Assembly (NCBI GenBank): GCA_036897445.1
Contig: JAYMTL010000122.1
Location: 1 to 59,607 of the forward strand
Length of the DNA: 59,607 nucleotides
Direction: 5' to 3'
From: Pelargonium tetragonum
Lineage: Eukaryota; Streptophyta; Magnoliopsida; Geraniales; Geraniaceae
The notes below the pieces were generated by a model. It was not told where the DNA came from. It ran no database searches and worked only from the letters and a program-made list of their open reading frames with translations. The translations under genes were made by a program, and so were the position numbers. Each line of letters starts with the position of its first letter. Within the stretch, counting starts at the first letter, position 1. Shown here one piece after another: positions 24,601 through 36,200 of the stretch.

Positions 24601-27600
24601 CCATAGAAATAGAGCGCTTCCTAAGGGTATACTTCACTCGCTCATACTAGCCCCAGAGACTCCTGTATTCCTATGTATATGGTTAGAACATCTTTAAGAC
24701 AAAGGAACTTAACTTTGTTTTTATTTTGACTCTCTTGGTAATCCTTTTTGTTAAAAGTCCATGCATGGGCGTCATAATGAGACCGTAAATTTTTTATACT
24801 TTAAGCGTTTTGTTATTGCTTGTTCTTTTTATTTGCTTTGCAGTACAAGTTTAGTTGCAGTTGTCCCGGCATTATACCAAGAGACCCCCTATAAATTTAG
24901 AAATGAGCCCTATTTTAGTTAAAGCTATGTAATCTTACATGTTTGGATGCATTATATCCACCGAGAATCCATATTTTTAGTAAGACAGGATCCTAAATTA
25001 ATATATCCTGAGTTTCAAACTCAAGTTTATAAAGCTCGGTAAATTCCATTTGTAGAAGCTACTTTGTATTCCTCTATTTATATTAAAAAAAATCTTATTC
25101 TTTCGAAGTACATTTACAGGGTAGGAGCTGACTAAGTTGTGCAGTGTGCTCTCTTCCATAGGGTCCCCGTTTTTCTTGCTAGTAAAATACTATACTAAAA
25201 GCCCCGAGCGCCCTGAGAGAGAAAAGAGAAAAATTTACCGAAGGACTTCCGAATCTAAAAACAACAGGAAATCCGGGTAATAAAAGGAAACCTTACCCAT
25301 ATTAAAGGCACCCTAGTGATGTAGTGTATACTTCTTATATAAACCAAAATTCGTATAATAAAGCGAGTAAGATACTTCAAAAATAGAAACTAAGAAGCAT
25401 GCTGAAAAAGAAATTTACATTATAAAATTCCTACCCCATTAAAGTTTAAGCGGGTTAAGATATAAACCCCTATCTGTTTATGCACCCCCGCGAGAACTCT
25501 AGATTGCTGTTAAAGGGGCTCTCTATATAGGAGACACGAAGGGGGCTCGCACGTGTATATTGCTTGGATAGGGATTCCTCTTTTAGTGCCGGCTTAAAGA
25601 AATAAGTATTGACAGGAGTAGACAAAAGTACAAGAACTTGCTGGGCTGTTAAGGCTTACTCTTTAATACTGGGGAAGCTGGAGGTATAAGCTAAGCAAAA
25701 CCCCCTCTGAAAGCGGGCTCTATGAAGGTTTCCCTGCCAGCTATCAAGGTAAGTTCCAGTTATCTCTTTATCTAAAGTTTTATACAATTTTGTTTCCTTT
25801 CTACACCTTTACACAAGATTACTAATTATACCCGCTGCTTTTTAAGATCTAACCAGGCGGAACCCGGGTAGAAGCCCTTTCCGGATTCCTTTAAACTAAC
25901 TAACCGAAGGTAAAGGGATTACTTCTACAAATACCGAACATAGTAAAACCTAAAAGTATCCTTATGAAGTAACCGGAGTCTCTTACTTTTACTTACTGGG
26001 TTTTCTCTTATAGGCTTCTTAAGCTTTTTGTTATAAAAATTCTTTACCATTATTAGCAGCGGATTCCTTTTTGGACATTTTCCTCTCGTGGTGGTTGTAA
26101 TATTTTAGCTTTTTTCAAGAGGACACCACCTCGCAGTCCTACCTAGAAAATAACCGGCAATATATCTTGTAAATTAGCACAGAGTTATAATACAGAAAGA
26201 AGTAATTCAATAAAGAGTAAACAAAAATATTATAACAAATACAAATATAAGTAGACGTCAGAAACAGAGCCCCCTAAAAGCTTCCTCGTACAAAGCTTCT
26301 CTTACTCCAGTAAAAACCCTAAGGGCTTGTGTTATATAAAGCAATCTCCTTTATTTTCTACTCTCGCTTAATATAGGGCATCCCTTTACTATAAGGAAAA
26401 ATCTTTCTTATTTAGGAATTCCTTTTGTTTAAGTAACAAGCTTTAAAAGCTCGCTGTATGACGAGCTAAAATCTGACTTTAGAGCCTTCGACATAGGATT
26501 TTTCTTTTCCTTACTTATAGGTGGGAAAACCCTGAAAAAATGGGTGCTTTATTTAGTTGAGTAAACTTCCGCGGTAAACCTTTAAAATTCGAGCTTTGTA
26601 GTATAACTCAACTAGGCATAACTAAAAACTTTTTATTACCCCCGCTTGCTAACCAGGAATCTCGAAAACAAAAGATACGAAGTCAAAGAGGTCTATTTAC
26701 TCACTTTTATTGAGTATATCCCAAGACAAAAGTAAGAATTCATAGGAGTTACTGATTAGTATCCTATAAATATAGTGCTAAAAGGGTTGTCATTAAATCT
26801 TTTTCTCTAGTATTGTACCAAAACCCTAAAAGAAAATCTTATGAGACCCCAGAGTTTGGCATCCCTTTTTGCTACTTTTAATGGATATCTTGTACTTGAA
26901 AAAAGTAACCCTCATCAAGGTTTCCTTAGGGGTACCCATAGCCGCTAAAGCTCTTGAATTGCCCAAAAGTAAATAAATTCAGGCAGGTATAGGTTTCTTG
27001 TAAATTCAAAGAGTGCCTGGGCTAAAAAGTCCTAAAAACTCCGGAAATACTAGTCAGGCAAGTCCCCTCTTTTCTCTTAGGGAATTACGTACGGGTATAG
27101 CTATATAATATAAAATATAAAAAGTAGAAATACTGAATCTTAGGTTTTACAAGAGAAAATAGACTTTCGAAGGTAGGCTTCCGGAGCAAAATCCTTTAGA
27201 AACTGTTGGTGTAATGCATAGAGTATTTGGTAAGGCACTTCTAAAGGGTTTCCTTTCGGATAGGGAGTCTACTAATAAGCAAGGAATAGAATACGTTTAA
27301 AAGACAAATCTAGGTTTTTCTGGTTCCACTTACACGAAAGCGGGGGCTTAATATAAAAGGGAACGCCCTTCTTTTCTTGTCCCTTCCTTATAAGAAAGTC
27401 TGATTAACGAAGAGCAAAGCCTGGCAAATAGAAGCAATTTCTGGAATATTGAATACAAAAGGAGTTATAAAAGAGTAGTAAAGTTATGTAGTTAGTTTTC
27501 TAATCGGAACAAAGGTTCTTAATGCTCGGGCCTCTAGCTCGAAGGATTTTGGTTAACTAGGAGCGGATCTAATAAAATACAAAGGGTAATTTCACTTACA

Positions 27601-30319
27601 AATCTTTACAGGTTTAAGAGTTCTCTTTGGAGTAGTCTTTCTCATTTCAAGGTTTAAAATGTTAATAAAATAGGTATGAGTAAGAAACAGGGTTTTTAAA
27701 AGGAGTGCTTTCTTACTCAAGTTTAATGAAATAGTCTAATCTACAACCAAATCTGGATCCCGATTTGCTTTAGAAAGGGCTTAGTAAAAGTTTTAAGTTT
27801 AAGTGTTTCCTTAGACTAATTTAAAGAATATAGTATAGTATTCCAGTAGCTATTAGTTAAGGTACGCCCTTCTTGTTAAATCGGAAGCCTAAAGAAAAAG
27901 GTAGGGAATACAAGAACTCATACCCAAACTTTAAAGCTCTTCGATAATTTAAGGGAACCCCGCTTATCATTTTAAAGGTGGTTGCATAGTAGACTTTTTA
28001 CAAGTTAAAACCAACCTCTATTATCAAATCTTAACCGGGTTCTTCTAACCTTGATGGATGAAATTTCCTATATATTACCTCAAAGCAAGCTTTTTGCTTA
28101 TTTTAGTTCCTCAGCACGGCGAATACTCGGTACCTTTTACGATTCTAGCACCTGCTCGGGGCACTCATAAAGCAGGAAAGTTTAATACCTTATAATAACA
28201 GGTTTATAAAGGGATGCAGAGTTCTAAAAAAATCTTATAAATTGAATGCCAAGGAATTTTAGTTTTTTAGTTTATAACTTTGTTCATAAGAAGCATTACC
28301 CTTATTAGGATTCTGTCCCAATATTAGTAGGATACAATCCGAAGCATTAGAAAATCTCTTTTATTTTGAAGTTGTCCTATAGCTGACACACTAACACATT
28401 AATTTCATTACTTAGTTGAACCACATATCAAGACAGGAACAGCTAAAATGACTTTTTATTTGGACTTAACCTATCGAAATACCATAACCCGTAACAATAT
28501 AACTAGATCCAGCCATATCTTTTTTTTTTCACTTTTTATTAACTTCAAGAGCGCTATTAACTGGCTTAGCAAAACTAAATTTCTTGTACAAAACAAGTCT
28601 TGTAAGGGGAGTAGTAAATAAACAAAAATCTTATCGCCTCTAAAATGAAGTCAGATTTGTAAAGCTTTGCCCTTATTATTCCAAAAAGTTCTACTAAACT
28701 CCCCAAAAATCTTAATAGGCAGCCCCGGTTTTTATATCCTAGCAAAGAGGTTTAAGAATAACTTTATTGTAATAGGAGAAAGTGCTTTTTTTTGGAGAAA
28801 TCCCTGTTACTACCAAACCTATTTTGTTCCAGAGGTAATGCAATTAAGTAATTTGTACCCTTAAAAAATCACTCTTCTAGGGAGAACCCGTACGAAAACT
28901 AAGTATTAAAAAACTACCGATAATCCGAAGGGGATAGGGGTCCACCTTGTTTTCAGAATCCCGCAGTGGAGACTCTAGCAGTACCCAAAAAGACTAAAAA
29001 TCGAGAGCTCCTGACAAGTTCTTTATGACTCCTAAATAAAAATTCATCAGCATCAGTATAACGACTGTATAATACAAGTGCTATAAGTACCCTACTAGTA
29101 CTAGATCCTTCTAGGAAATTTTAACCCGCTTTTAGTTGTTAACCAAGTACTCGTTTTTCTAAAAATCACCCGCGCTTTCCTGCTAAGTTAAATTAGATAC
29201 CTCTAGAAAAGCTTTGTAGTATTCAATTTCCAGGCCTATCCGCTCCATATTAGGGCCACTCTTTGCGGGTTTTCCTCTTATCTTTATTCTTATAAATTTT
29301 GAACTCCTTTAGCGACTTGTGTGCCCCTAGATTTCTAGTTAGTTCAGTACTTGAAAGACCCAAATACTTTGTGTTTAATGTGTTTACCCGGAAATAGACA
29401 CTATTATTTAATTAAAAAATTTTTTTTAACTTCTAAAAGTAGGCACAATTTTCATTAAATATAAAGGACAAGAACCCCACATCTGGCCTGCAGGAAAAGT
29501 ACTAAGTATAACTACTACTCAGAATTGTAGAGGTCCTGCAGCTAGGATAGAAATTACTAAATACGCTTTTGAACTACCAAGGGATTAAACTAACAATAAT
29601 GAAAATTTTTGTACAACAGCTAGAGCTGACTATAAATAAACAAGAGTTCTGTGCTCGCTTGAAGCTCTTTCTTTAACCCCCACATTTTGTATAAAAACCC
29701 TTTAATTAAAGGTCTAGTAACTCTAGGTTATAATATAATAAAGGCTTAGCAGATAGATATAGAAGTTTTACTTAGTTTTTTCTAAAAAGGAGGTAACATT
29801 GTTTCGAACACTCTAGGAATCCTATGGACAACCTTACCCAATATGATATGAGTACATTTTGAAATATACCGCAAAAAAGAAATTAACGCAAGCAATTAAG
29901 TAAATAAAGGAATTTTTCTCCTTGAAAACTTGCAATGTACTGTATAATTTATATGACAAGAGGAGAGGGCGCCTTAGAGTATTCCAAGGGTCTTAAAAAA
30001 AATCCTAATCGGAAAAAATCCCTAGCACCCAATGAAAGTCCAGTACTAATAAGGGTTTTTAAAAGCCCCAATTCCTGAATAAAATTTATTAAGAATTCCC
30101 CTACCGGTAACCGGCAAAACCCCTGCTTTTCTAAGTCGTAACAAAGAGTCAGAAGGGACCAAACCTGAAAAGTAGTAATTGTTCCCCAAAATATACAAAA
30201 CCTAGAAAATCACTTATATAAAGCAAATTTTTGAGCCCTTTACGCCCCAGATAAGCTATATTCAAAGAACTCCTGAGGAGACGCTTGAGACTTTTAAACG
30301 CAGTTAAATACTTGCAGAA
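24601..30319. other. Gene-free AT-rich spacer
   Basis: The only open frame of note is 28667-28864 (plus, 65 codons, TTG start), with no recognisable motif. The 16-mer ATGAGTAAGAAACAGG at 27676-27691 opens a hairpin and recurs at 44723. GGGG/CCC clusters remain frequent. Nothing else is supportable. Confidence 0.6.
27676..27718. repeat. Dispersed 16-mer opening a 10-bp hairpin
   Basis: ATGAGTAAGAAACAGG (27676-27691) is identical to 44723-44738, and its first 13 bases recur at 7032-7044. Here only, the string GAGTAAGAAA (27678-27687) pairs perfectly with TTTCTTACTC (27709-27718) across a 21-nt loop. The other two copies lack the partner arm. Confidence 0.65.
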
Positions 30320-30640
30320 TTACTTGCTTCATTTATCTTGTTATTTACTTACCTTACCTGTTGTTGTTTTATAGGAGCTACGGGAGCTATAACTGTTCTG
30401 TATATCCCAGTAGTTAGTAGAGCTGGAGGAGAAGAAGGCGTAAGAGAAGCTAGAGCTACACTTTGCTTAGGGGTTACTGTATTATAGAGGGTATTAGTTA
30501 CCTGTCTATTAGGGTAATATGGGTTATGTTTTTAGTATAGGTTGTATTGGATAGTATTAAGGTATATGGGTGTTGGGCCTTAACTGTAGAATTAGAATGT
30601 AGTAGTCCACGAAGCTTTACTGGTATTTTATCCCCGCCTC
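30320..30640 (-). repeat. Decayed repeat-family piece D
   Basis: Read on the minus strand, 30480 down to 30376 gives small-residue codon remnants (GCT/TCT/CCA types). It is followed by CCTATAAAACAACAACAGGT and an A-rich tail with AAGTAAATAACAAG. The order and wording match piece B at 12985-13175 in the opposite orientation. The outer part, to 30640, is TA-rich with no further match noticed. The element class is unknown. Confidence 0.35.
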
Positions 30641-33184
30641 CTCCCTAAAGCGAGCAATTCAAGAAATATATAGTAGAAACCGCGCTAAATCGCTTAAACG
30701 TAATTTACCTGATACCAAAACGAAACATTCTAGATAATAACTTTGGTACTATTCTAATTCATTTGTATTCCTATTTCTTCAGGAGGGCTAAGTTAGCCAA
30801 AGAATTTTCCAAGTAAGGTACCCTTTGTTGGTATACCAAAAATGGAATTTGGCCTTTTTTATCGAGATCTCATCAGCCATAAGGAAACAAGCTTTTGTAC
30901 GGAATGTAGGCCCCTTTTTCATAAAAAGACTAACATTCCGGACCCTCTGAATTTATAATCTTTCTTGAGTTATCTTAAGCACCTTTGAGGGATTAAATAA
31001 CAAAAAGGGGAGGCCTCATAACACAAGCCTTTACATTTTAAAAGCTTTGCGTGGATCTCATCTTATATTAGACTTCTCTTATTGTAGTTACTGTCGCAGG
31101 GAGTTTTTATTCTTCATTATAGCTAGGTGTTCTTAATTAATATTAGTTAATATAGAGTGTAATAAATAGGACTACAAACGGGAATAATTTAACTAAGTAA
31201 GTTACTTTATATACCAGAGAGTCTTGTACCTTAATGTTTTGTATAATAGGAGCTCCTTGTATGGATCTCATTCCCGTTTAATGGAAACTGCCCCGGCGGA
31301 GATTAGGTATTACTGTGCGAAGACCTAATTTAGGCAATACAAAGACTTTTATGACTCTTAAAATCCATACTGGTTGTCAACAACTACAGATAAATAGGAA
31401 GGAAAGTACTCCACTATCCGAAAATTTTGGTATGACCCTTGTAAAAGTTGCAAACGATTTTTCAAAGTCAAAGTAAGTTTTCTGGTTCTAATTAAATAAT
31501 ATAGGAAACCAGAGGCGTCCTAGTATAAGCAAAAGCTAAGTGTCTCGGTAGTGTTTTCGTAGTTGCTAAATAAGTACTTGTTCTAAATCTTGTCACAAAG
31601 TAAAGGCTCCAAGCGTATCTAAGAGCTTTTTCTATAATTACGAAAAAAACTTGAGTACTTATAACTTATAAAGTACCCAGCCTCTTGTTTGATGCCAAAG
31701 CTAGACAAGGGACTCTTTTTCATTTTAACAAACAAGGTGTATATTTTAAACTTGTGTCTTTATAATTTACGCGCTTTACCAAGTAAATCTAAGACTTGCG
31801 GGTTTGAGCTACATAATATGTAGCCAATTAGAAACAAAAAGGAAATTTTGTTCTTCACCTAAAGTTAAGACTACCAGGAAACTTTTAAGCTTCTTAAGAC
31901 TTTATTGTAATATTTCGAAGTTCTTTGCCTTTATAAAAAGCCGGGATCCTTTCTATATCCGATTTTTAGAATAGGAACTCCAAGAATGCCTCATTAGTAG
32001 CTGGGGAGGGGTCTAGGAAAGGAGAGGGATTTGCAATATAAGGGAATATTAGTAACCGTCTAGTTAGAGAATACTCTATTGTAAGGATATCCTCAAGATG
32101 CTGTGTATTTAATCGAGAGCTTTTTTATAACAAAAATCACTTCCATTAGGGGGCTTTTCCTTGTCGACCAGGGTCTCATTATATAAGATGCTTTTTGCTA
32201 TTTGAGGTATACCTCTAATCTTGAAATAAGAAGTCAAAACTTAATACCGAAAATAAACTATACTTTTAGTTAAATATCAAAATAGCTGGTGCTGCCTATT
32301 TCCCCAAGAGGAGGGCATAAAAAAGGACCCCAGAGTATACAACAAAGCCGCCATAAAATCTACAAATGTAGAAAAAACTACCCCTAGACTTTTTAATATT
32401 TTCGATATATAAGTAGTCTAATTTTTAGGTTTTCGCTTTAAGCTAGATTCATTATCTTTAAACTCTTCTGGTTTGATATGGAAATACAATACATAAACAA
32501 AAAGGGTTACTTTATAAAGAGCTACTCTATCCCTCAGTTTGCTGCTTCTCGCTTTTTTAAGGTTACTATAAAGATTTAGCTAGCAAGTTTAATATAGAGT
32601 TTTTGGCTTTGTGATAAAATCTAGGTAATTAGTAAACTTTTTTGTAAAAAGTATAAAGAAAGTGTAGTTATAAAGGAGCCTCCTATGCTTAATCAAGACT
32701 GAGAGTGCACTAAAATAGGCTTAAGTCATTTTGTAGGTTCCTCTTGTGAGTAACTTGCTAGCTAAAGCTCTTTTTTTATAAACCGGAGATATTGGATATC
32801 CTGCAAGCTCCTGGATCCTGTAAGGTAAACCCCCGCTTTATACTGCAATTATATGTTCATTTACGAGGGGCTTAAACTAGGGTAGATTTCAGGTGTCTAA
32901 GCAATTAAGTAGCGGAGATCCCCTATAAAACGGGGCCGCCGGTCGCTGATTCGATAAGTTTTATATAATTCTAAGGTCTAAATATCAGCGTAAAACTAAG
33001 AGAAACCTAGTTTTTAAAGCTCTAAATCTTTTAAAAAGCAGTAACAGTGGAGTTTAGACCAGGAAAGAGCTCTCTCTTTGGTATCTATAGGACTTAGCTC
33101 TTAGTTATACTTATGGGTTAAAGACAGATTACAATTTAGAGAATTTTTTATATTTTATATAGCTGTGAAAGGTTGACTTTTTCA
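30641..33184. other. Gene-free AT-rich spacer
   Basis: No open frame above 60 codons lies here, and I see no repeat or structure beyond the general purine/pyrimidine clusters. It runs up to a fairly abrupt change in composition at about 33185. Confidence 0.65.
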
Positions 33185-33960
33185 TTTCAACTGCTAAGAT
33201 AGAGCTTCCACTGTACCTATAGCAGCATTCCATCTTAGGCCTAGAAAGCATTGACCACAGTAACTATGTTACCTTCTTTGCTAACAACTGAAATGGACTG
33301 GGCTGGCACTGTCAAGTCAACAGCTTCCTTTCCTTGCAACACAACTTTGGCCAGCACTGTCCACCTTAAGTATTATGTGAAAGCTTGCTTTAGCAAAGGA
33401 ATCGCTCTGAACGAATTCCTTCCTAGGCTGGGGCTGGCTTAGATTGACCATCCTTCGACTGCAGTTGATAGCTCCGTTGATGCTTTGACTGTCTAGGCTG
33501 ATACAGTAGTTGACGTACTTCTTAATTGGTTTAGGCATAAGAAACTTCCTACGGTGAATTATCTATTTCCTAATTCCTAACTTTCCTGGCTTTAGCAACT
33601 TCCATCCACTGCAAAGAGCTTGCTAAAGGTAGGTTTCCTTCACTGTGTCAGTACCTTCTGGGCTCTTCTAAGGCATGCTGTCTCTGTTGGCCTAGCTCGC
33701 AGTCCATTCATGGCTAGCATTCAATAGCAGTGTCAGTAGGCATTGAGGATTAGTCAGTCCTAGCTTGGCCTAGAAACTTCTCTGCTATCATTCTGTTTCC
33801 ATAAGCTGCAAACTCTCGTCAATTGCTCGCTCTCCAGTGAAACCATAAATGGTTACCTTGCTCGGGATCCATAACCTTTGCCGGCTATACAGATAGAAGA
33901 GTTTAGCATCTGATAGATAGGAGGAAAGCTCTCCCTTCCATTAGCCTTCCTTCTTGCACT
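33185..33960. other. Compositional island, core (CA/TG-rich, TA-poor)
   Basis: This stretch does not match its surroundings. In the line 33301-33360 I count 31 of 60 G or C, 9 CpA, 5 TpG and no TpA. The AT-rich line 56221-56280 has 20 of 60 G or C, 3 CpA, 2 TpG and 7 TpA. Words such as GGCTGGC, GGCCTAG, CTGCAA and CACTGT are common here and rare elsewhere. Short overlapping open frames appear on both strands (33251-33442 plus, 33317-33538 minus), as expected when stop codons become rarer. Neither has a recognisable domain, and the plus one opens at TTG. It may be a younger insertion spared the mutational process that shaped its surroundings, or DNA of another origin. I cannot name the source. 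Confidence 0.6.
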
Positions 33961-34205
33961 TGCTATCGAGTTTCTCTATCGACCGACTGCTGATAAACTT
34001 CCTTAGGCTCGCAAGCTTCCCATTCGTAACCTTTAGGTTTACTTGGTTCGCTTTCAAGATTAGGAATAAGAAATAGACTGTAAGTTTTCTTATTATATCT
34101 TCCTAATGTTAATGCTTGCTCGAATTCCAAGGTAATTTCTAACCTTTTATTGATTTTGCTATATACTGGACTACTTTTTTTGAACTTGGAAGCCAGCTCT
34201 ATAAA

Positions 34206-34218
34206 GGTAACGAAGTTA
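34206..34218 (+). repeat. Dispersed 13-mer GGTAACGAAGTTA, copy 2
   Basis: Identical to 10987-10999 and 34771-34783, and to the reverse complement of 34402-34414. Three of the four copies lie within 580 bases of one another. Confidence 0.7.
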
Positions 34219-34329
34219 TTCAATTTCTCGTATGTGAAAATTGAACACACAAAGAGCTTTTGCCTTGGAGAGGAGTCGATTTATAACCCTTTGTTAAGTT
34301 TTTATGTTTCATATAGCTATAAAAGTTCA

Positions 34330-34347
34330 TTAATTACATTACCTTGT
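34330..34347 (+). repeat. 18-nt string shared with 1344-1361
   Basis: TTAATTACATTACCTTGT is identical at the two places. Being AT-rich it is less unlikely by chance than the 20-mer nearby, so I regard it as suggestive only. Confidence 0.5.
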
Positions 34348-34363
34348 AGAGACGCGGAAAGAA

Positions 34364-34383
34364 AAAGGCAAGCTTGCTTGTAT
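34364..34383 (+). repeat. 20-nt dispersed repeat, copy 2
   Basis: Identical to 11951-11970 and centred on the palindrome GCAAGCTTGC. It sits 20 bases before the inverted GGTAACGAAGTTA copy at 34402. Confidence 0.7.
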
Positions 34384-34401
34384 AATTGGAAAATGAACAA
34401 C

Positions 34402-34414
34402 TAACTTCGTTACC
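34402..34414 (-). repeat. Dispersed 13-mer GGTAACGAAGTTA, copy 3 (inverted)
   Basis: TAACTTCGTTACC on the plus strand. With the copy at 34206 it forms a widely spaced inverted pair (13-bp arms, about 183 nt between). A shorter relative, ACTTCGTTACC, lies at 56-66. Confidence 0.7.
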
Positions 34415-34640
34415 TTTGGGTTCACTTTCTTTTGGGGAAGATTACGCATGCACACACCTTTTTTCTATTGCTTGTTCCTTGACTTGCTTTGTTAGTTTGT
34501 TGCCTTTTCTTTGCCTCTTTGAAATCCTGGGGCACTCAGTTCTTGACTACCCCTCCGTATGTTACCTTCCTATCTCTAAGTCCTTCTTCTCTATCTCTCT
34601 AGGGTTTTCTCCTCTTTTCTTTTCATGAGGGCTTTTTCCT

Positions 34641-35399
34641 TAACTACTAGAACAAGAGTAAGAACAACTCATTAGATCCAGGTTTCCCGGGGATAGGAAT
34701 TCGCTCTTTTTCATCTGTCTTTTACCACGGGTCTGCGGGAACTTCTAGGTATCGCAGATAAAGGGCAGCAGGTAACGAAGTTAGTTCTTTTGGAGTTACG
34801 CTTTTCAAACTCTAATTACAATCCGTTTCATTCCGGACCATTTCTGACCTTGAATTTAAACGAAAAAGTACCGAAGTCTAAAACCCAAATCTCTGACCTA
34901 TAGAGGGCGTTAGTATTATTGAGGACTTTTGCTTATATAGTCATCCTAAAAATGTCTCAAAAAAGAGGTTGGAAGGTATCTCGCATACAAACGGGGCCCC
35001 ATTAGGAGAAATTTCACAAAGAGAAACCCAGCAAAGAATAGTCATAAATTTTTAGTAAAGAACACATGTTACCAAATTTCTAAAATGTGTAAATTAAATT
35101 CTACATACTAGACATCAAAATCTTAGCCAAAAAGCCCTATTACAACAAATTTGACTTGATTGGGGACTTAAGGGCTCTGCATCAAACAACAAGAAGATTT
35201 GGAACTTTCCTCAGCACCACTATCTATACCCGTGTTTCCTTAAGGGCTTCTTTTTAGGAATACTACATTTTACTTTTTAATTAAAAGACTTAAAAATAAG
35301 TATAACAAATCTAATTTACTACTATAAGGAAATTTCCGTGCTCAAAAACACAAAGGAGTGTACCAAGTAAACCTAAACCCTTTTTACGTTAAATCTCTT
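34641..35399. other. Gene-free spacer after the island
   Basis: The first 150 bases still contain island-like wording; by about 34850 the usual AT-rich texture has returned. No open frame above 60 codons and no structure other than the 13-mer copy at 34771. Confidence 0.55.
34771..34783 (+). repeat. Dispersed 13-mer GGTAACGAAGTTA, copy 4
   Basis: The match with the 10987 copy extends two bases upstream to CAGGTAACGAAGTTA. It lies just beyond the island tail. Confidence 0.7.
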
Positions 35400-36200
35400 T
35401 ATTGTAAAGATTTACTAGAAACAACTAGGGCTATTATATTACTTTACTAAGTATCTAATAACTAATAAATAAAGAAAAACCTTATAATACATAAACAAAA
35501 AGAAGATTCTTATTCTTATAAATAGTAAAGGTAGTATAAAGAATACAAAAACTACAGGGAATAGGAAAATCCCTACCATTAAGACAGGCAAGAAGAGGGT
35601 AAGTACATTAATTAGAGTAAGTCTGGGAACTCCTTAGGCCGAGAAAACTCTTTCTTTAATAAAGCGGTTAAAGCTCATAAGTAAGAAGGGTATATCTCTG
35701 AGGAAAGGTCTAAGGGATACAGCTGGAAAGACTGGGATAAGCGTAGCTCTGAAGAGTAGCAAGTAGGGCTACAGAGTCAAGCTCTTAAGAAAGAGGGCAG
35801 GATCATGAAGAGTAAGAAGATAGCTATTAGGATTAAGAAATATGATACAGAAGATGTCAAGCAAGATACGTAGTATGATAGCTCTCAAGAAATATTGCAA
35901 GGGGCTTGGTGTATAAAATTGAAAAGGAGTAGAATCCCTATAAGTTTTGAGGCAGTAGACCTCTACGAATAAGTATCAAAGGTAAGTGTTATGCGTTTTT
36001 GTACTTTATCTTAGATATATTGAGCCCGTGGAAAGCCCGCGTTTATAGTTATTGCATAGTTATATAGATATATTTAATAGTTAGTAAGGAAAATCCCTTT
36101 CTAGTTATAAGGATAATTCCTTTTGTTCTTATTATTAAGGATAGAGCCCTGGAGGATATAGATAAGTAGGTGTTCCCGAAGGGTACCTCATTTAGTAGTT
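35400..36200 (+). repeat. Decayed repeat-family piece E
   Basis: Two segments match piece A in the same order. AAAGCTCATAAGTAAGAAGG at 35670-35689 matches 5375-5403, and GACTGGGATAAGCGTAGCTC from 35730 matches 5697. The minus-strand 18061-18085 matches the latter too. The peptide remnants are Lys-rich, then Asp/Ser/Trp-containing. At 36171-36190 TGTTCCCGAAGGGTACCTCA is a small inverted motif (TTCCCGAAGGG) that could belong to an element end. The piece is degenerate throughout and its class is unknown. Confidence 0.4.

Larger units (their letters stand above)
33961..34640. other. Island tail: mixed composition, clustered short frames and repeats
   Basis: Composition here is between the core and the normal background. 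It contains the window's longest open frame (33963-34250, minus, 95 codons, apparently GTG start). Frames at 34150-34404 and 34386-34628 (both plus, TTG starts) also lie here; the last is rich in Leu, Ser, Phe and Cys and would be hydrophobic. None shows a family motif, and they overlap one another, so I do not call genes. Three dispersed-repeat copies fall here: GGTAACGAAGTTA at 34206 and, inverted, at 34402, and the 20-mer at 34364. The 18-mer at 34330 is shared with 1344. Confidence 0.5.

Noticed and set aside
26069-26140. GTGGTGG and CACCACC strings with CCTCT and AGAGG nearby, considered as a long hairpin
   Set aside because: The segments are in the wrong order to nest, so at most a 6-bp stem forms.
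33963-34250. Longest open frame (95 codons, minus strand)
   Set aside because: It appears to start at GTG, shows no domain, and overlaps a plus-strand frame of similar size. Its length is explained by the lower stop frequency of the island.
33963-34404. Promoter or operator around the overlapping frames of the island tail
   Set aside because: TA-rich strings are everywhere in this window, so TATA-like matches carry no information without a real gene.
34386-34628. 80-codon hydrophobic Leu/Ser/Phe frame, considered as a membrane peptide
   Set aside because: It opens at TTG with no internal Met. Pyrimidine-rich DNA automatically encodes Leu/Ser/Phe, so hydrophobicity is not evidence.
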